A stretch of DNA of 40,452 bases from Acidobacteriota bacterium (GTDB taxonomy: Bacteria > Acidobacteriota > UBA6911 > RPQK01 > JAJDTT01): positions 1-40,452 of the forward strand of contig JAJDTT010000059.1 of NCBI GenBank assembly GCA_022827025.1, written 5' to 3'. The notes below the pieces were generated by a model. That model was not told where the DNA came from and made no database searches. It saw only the letters and a list, made by a program, of their open reading frames with translations. The translations under genes and the position numbers were made by a program. Each line of letters begins with the position of its first letter. Positions within the stretch are counted from its first letter, which is position 1. This document shows, in pieces, positions 38,245-40,452 of the stretch.

Positions 38245-39946
38245 GCGATTCCGGGGGACGCCGGATCGCTTCGCGGTCCTCTTCCTGGGACTGGGCGTCC
38301 TGGCGCTGCACGTGGTCTGGCTGGCGCTGGATGAGCAGCCCCAGGTCTGGGACATGGCTCACCATCAGATCAGGGGATGGGAGTCCCTCGGCGCCCTGAA
38401 CGCCGGGAGGCTGCCGGAAGACTTCTCCTCGCTGTCCTCCTACTACCCTCCCCTCTACTACCTCCAGGAAATGGTGGTTCTGTCGCTGTGGCCCAACCGG
38501 GACGCGCTCGTCTTCCTCTCCAATCTCCCGGGACTGGTCCTGCTCTTCGGCGGCGTCTGGTGGCTGGCCTCCCGGTGCCTGACCCGGGGAGCGGCTCCCT
38601 GGGCGGCGCTGCTGGCGTGGTGTTTTCCCCTGGTGGCCTGGATCAGCCGGTTCTCCCTCCTGGACGTGGCGCTCAGCGGGTGGGTCATGCTGGCGCTCTG
38701 CCTGGTGGCCAAGAGCCGGCACCTGGAACGAAGGGGATTCAGCCTGCTGCTGGGTCTGGTCATCGCAGCGGGAATGTTGACCAAGTGGACCTTCATCCTG
38801 TTCCTGGTGTTTCCGCTGGTCTGGGCGCTGGTCCATTCCCGGGACCGGAAGCGCTCCCTGCTGAACCTGGTCGACGCCGGGCTGGTGGCCGCTCCTCTGG
38901 TCTTCTGGTGGTACCTGCCCAACGCCCGGAACCTGATGGAGCGGTTCACTCTCACCATGCAGGCGGCCGGATGGGAACAGGACCCGGGCCTGGAATCCCT
39001 GCTGGGCTGGCTCTACTATCCCAGGTCGCTGGCCGGCTACTACCTGTTCCTTCCCCTCACCGCGCTCTTCGTCGCGGGGTTGTTCCTCAAGTCCGGGCGG
39101 AAACGGGACCGGGCTCCGGAGGTGAGCCTGATCCGGTGGGCATTCTGGGGCGGACTCTTCTTGCTGACGATGCTGGAGGCCAAGGACCCCAGGTACGTCC
39201 TCCCGCTGGCCGGACCGCTGGCCATCCTGCTTCTCCTGCCCTGGGACCGGCGCCAGTGGTTGGTCCGGCTGGCGGCGGCGCTGGCGTTCCTCCAGTTCCT
39301 GGCCGTCTCGTTCCCCCTGCCTCTGGTTCCCGGGAAGCTGGCTCTCTTCCAGGTGCCGGAAGACGGAGACTACCGGGGCGCCGGCCGGGAGTGGGTCTTG
39401 TTCACCCCGGGATACTTCGACGTGGCCGGTCCGCCGCGCCGGGAGAACTGGCGACACCGGGAGATCCTGGAGCAGATTCCCGAGGGATCCAGAGTCGGCT
39501 TCGTCCCCGATCTGGCCCATTTCCACTTGCTGGCCCTCCGGCTTCAGGCCCTGGAGTCGGGAAGGGAACTGGAGGTCATCCGGCTGGGCCAGTCGGCCGC
39601 GTCAATGGAATTGCTGGACCGCGTGCAGGCTGTGGTGGGGAAGACGGGGCGCCAGGGGATCAGTTACCTCACCACCTTCAATCAGGCGGTCTACGAACGG
39701 CTGGAGCAAGACGGTTGGCGCGTCACCCGGCGCTGGTCCCTCCCCGACGGGACCGAGGCGCTTCTCTGGCAGCCAGGAGGGGCGGCATTCTTGCCGCCCG
39801 GGAGTTCCCCCACCGGCCCCGGTCCGGCGAAATCCTGCGAGAAAAAGGCGGCCTGCGAACGGAGGCTTTCCAGTCGGTGGTTCCGATCCCGCGGCGAAGA
39901 GGGGGACAAGAATGTCCCCCCTCCGAGGGTGCCCCATGTTTTCTGA
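38207..39946 (+). CDS. GT-C membrane glycosyltransferase, second of pair, with repeat-derived C-terminal tail
   Basis: A 579-aa polytopic protein of the same broad GT39-like class. The early loop acid is probably Asp49 (PQVWDMAHHQ). Hydrophobic segments continue to about residue 385, followed by a soluble domain. The gene starts 38 nt before the end of its neighbour. The natural end of the domain seems to be near ALLWQP (residue 522). The last 55 or so residues, Pro-, Arg- and Lys-rich, are read from hairpin and repeat DNA (39780-39946), suggesting that the original stop codon was lost when repeats entered. Confidence 0.77.
   Translation: MTVPSPSLRPTGERFRGTPDRFAVLFLGLGVLALHVVWLALDEQPQVWDMAHHQIRGWESLGALNAGRLPEDFSSLSSYYPPLYYLQEMVVLSLWPNRDALVFLSNLPGLVLLFGGVWWLASRCLTRGAAPWAALLAWCFPLVAWISRFSLLDVALSGWVMLALCLVAKSRHLERRGFSLLLGLVIAAGMLTKWTFILFLVFPLVWALVHSRDRKRSLLNLVDAGLVAAPLVFWWYLPNARNLMERFTLTMQAAGWEQDPGLESLLGWLYYPRSLAGYYLFLPLTALFVAGLFLKSGRKRDRAPEVSLIRWAFWGGLFLLTMLEAKDPRYVLPLAGPLAILLLLPWDRRQWLVRLAAALAFLQFLAVSFPLPLVPGKLALFQVPEDGDYRGAGREWVLFTPGYFDVAGPPRRENWRHREILEQIPEGSRVGFVPDLAHFHLLALRLQALESGRELEVIRLGQSAASMELLDRVQAVVGKTGRQGISYLTTFNQAVYERLEQDGWRVTRRWSLPDGTEALLWQPGGAAFLPPGSSPTGPGPAKSCEKKAACERRLSSRWFRSRGEEGDKNVPPPRVPHVF
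39780..39799. repeat. TTCT-loop hairpin 1
   Basis: GGGCGGCA (39780-39787), loop TTCT, TGCCGCCC (39792-39799): an 8-bp perfect stem, inside the 3' end of the second glycosyltransferase gene. Confidence 0.75.
39801..39853 (+). repeat. Long right-end repeat, copy a (diverged)
   Basis: The block GTTCCCCCACCGGCCCC, then TCCGGC, ATCC, CGAGAAA and GGCGGCC matches, with small gaps, the units starting at 39945 and 40285. This copy is translated within the glycosyltransferase tail. Confidence 0.55.
39901..39920. repeat. TTCT-loop hairpin 2 (AGAA on this strand)
   Basis: GGGGGACA (39901-39908), loop AGAA, TGTCCCCC (39913-39920): an 8-bp perfect stem whose loop is the reverse complement of TTCT. It encodes DKNVPP of the glycosyltransferase tail. 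Confidence 0.75.
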
Positions 39947-40000
39947 GAAGTCCCCCACCGCCGGGCCTCCGGCATGATCCCCCGAGAAACTGCGCGGGGA
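39945..40000 (+). repeat. Long right-end repeat, copy b
   Basis: GAGAAGTCCCCCACCGCCGG, then TCCGGCATGATCC, CGAGAAACTG and GCGGGG. It aligns base for base with the unit 340 nt downstream for its first 50 nt or so. Confidence 0.75.
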
Positions 40001-40045
40001 TCGTCCATCAGCGCCGCCCACCGCGTTGCTGCTGTCCAACGACCC

Positions 40046-40072
40046 GTAGGGGCGACCCTTGTGGTCGCCCTC
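40046..40072 (+). repeat. Dispersed palindromic repeat, copy 4 (best preserved)
   Basis: GTAGGGGCGACC and GGTCGCCCTCC flank CTTGT; the GGGCGACC and GGTCGCCC arms pair perfectly. Same element as 4250-4281 without the six-base insert. Confidence 0.75.
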
Positions 40073-40139
40073 CCCCGAACGGCGCCACCGTCCGCCGACC
40101 ATTGCCTGGGCAATACCGAATCGGGGGGGTGGAGCGGCA

Positions 40140-40155
40140 GCGACTTTCTAGTCGC
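40140..40155. repeat. TTCT-loop hairpin 3
   Basis: GCGACT (40140-40145), loop TTCT, AGTCGC (40150-40155): perfect 6-bp stem with the same tetraloop as the hairpins at 39780 and 39901. Confidence 0.65.
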
Positions 40156-40233
40156 CGACTGGGATCGGCGTCCTTCCGGGCGCCGGGAATGGCGACGTGG
40201 AGCGACGACACAGCCGGAGAACGATGCGAACCC

Positions 40234-40263
40234 GGAGGGCTCCCAAAAGGGGTGCCCCTACGG
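40234..40263 (-). repeat. Dispersed palindromic repeat, copy 5
   Basis: GGAGGGCTCCCAAAAGG then GGTGCCCCTACGG: reverse-oriented, diverged copy. Confidence 0.6.
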
Positions 40264-40284
40264 TCACCGGGAATTGAAGTTACT

Positions 40285-40340
40285 AAGAAGTCCACCACCG
40301 CCGGGCCGCCGGCATGATCCGGCCAGAAACTGGGCGGCGA
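40285..40340 (+). repeat. Long right-end repeat, copy c
   Basis: AAGAAGTCCACCACCGCCGG, then GCCGGCATGATCC, CAGAAACTG and GGCGGCG; matches copy b with scattered substitutions at an offset of 340 nt. Confidence 0.75.
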
Positions 40341-40428
40341 TGGTGTCGGCAGCGGCGCCTGTCCGCGTTGCGGTCTGACGAACGACCCGGTCCCGACCGG
40401 ACCGGGTGGCGGGGAACGATGCGACGCC

Positions 40429-40452
40429 GGAGGGCACCCGCAGTGCCCCTAC
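40429..40452 (-). repeat. Dispersed palindromic repeat, copy 6 (cut by the window end)
   Basis: GGAGGGCACCCGCAG then TGCCCCTAC, resembling copy 5 and preceded by the same GATGCGA sequence; it ends with the window. Confidence 0.6.

Larger units (their letters stand above)
39947..40452. other. 506-nt non-coding repeat cluster at the window edge
   Basis: No gene is supported. It holds two copies of a long repeat (39945 and 40285), three copies of the short dispersed palindrome (40046, 40234, 40429) and a TTCT-loop hairpin (40140). The two halves look like a diverged tandem duplication of about 340 nt. There are no CRISPR-like regular spacers, and no transposase frame. Confidence 0.7.

Noticed and set aside
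39945-40452. Possible CRISPR array at the right end
   Set aside because: Repeat units are diverged, about 340 nt apart and of mixed types; there are no regular short repeats with unique spacers and no cas genes.

Overview
This is a GC-rich, gene-dense window from a bacterial chromosome. It holds about 35 protein genes and no rRNA, tRNA, CRISPR array or recognisable insertion sequence. An LPS-assembly lipoprotein (LptE), a Tat-exported dehydrogenase subunit and split glycyl-tRNA synthetase genes (glyQ/glyS) point to a Gram-negative lineage. The mix of gluconate-dehydrogenase-like GMC oxidoreductase, SCP-x-type thiolase, Gfo/Idh/MocA oxidoreductase and short GGGCGACC/GGTCGCCC dispersed palindromes resembles uncultured Acidobacteriota. 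That assignment is an inference from gene content only.

Layout. (1) 1-15 kb is mainly catabolic and accessory: a two-gene periplasmic GMC dehydrogenase (116-2537); a cupin/thiolase pair on the minus strand (2577-4195); DNA glycosylase mutM (4484-5350); malate synthase with an LctP-type lactate/glycolate permease (5377-8836); a Gfo/Idh/MocA oxidoreductase and an M28 peptidase diverging from one intergenic region (8859-11137); two divergent pyruvate-type aldolase-family genes (RraA-like and HpcH/HpaI-like, 11145-12805) around a candidate operator; an ATP-binding protein that seems to have lost its DNA-binding core (12926-13771); an M50 membrane protease and an HU/IHF protein. (2) 15-33.5 kb is a housekeeping block, all on the plus strand: dcd, leuS, lptE, holA, rpsT, phoH-like, ddl, a DUF465 protein, psd and pssA (phosphatidylethanolamine synthesis), mgtE, recO, glyQ, glyS, inositol-phosphate synthase and ppdK. 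Many of these genes overlap by ATGA or GTGA, suggesting translational coupling. (3) 33.6-40.4 kb is accessory again: a radical SAM/SPASM protein, an AAA ATPase fused to a PD-(D/E)XK nuclease, two overlapping GT-C membrane glycosyltransferases, then a cluster of diverged repeats and hairpins running off the end.

How the genes work together. Malate synthase beside a LctP/GlcA-family permease fits two-carbon acid (glycolate/glyoxylate) use. psd and pssA are consecutive steps of PE synthesis. recO-glyQ-glyS-ppdK is a familiar order, here split by an inositol-phosphate synthase. rpsT has its own near-perfect sigma70 promoter inside the 3' end of holA.

Most worth checking: the dCTP deaminase in which Ser132 sits where the catalytic Glu is expected; the in-frame loss of the AlbA_2 core in the 12.9-kb gene; the single-polypeptide ATPase-nuclease at 34.8 kb; and a family of hairpins sharing a TTCT/AGAA loop at the right end, two of which are translated as the C-terminal tail of a glycosyltransferase.
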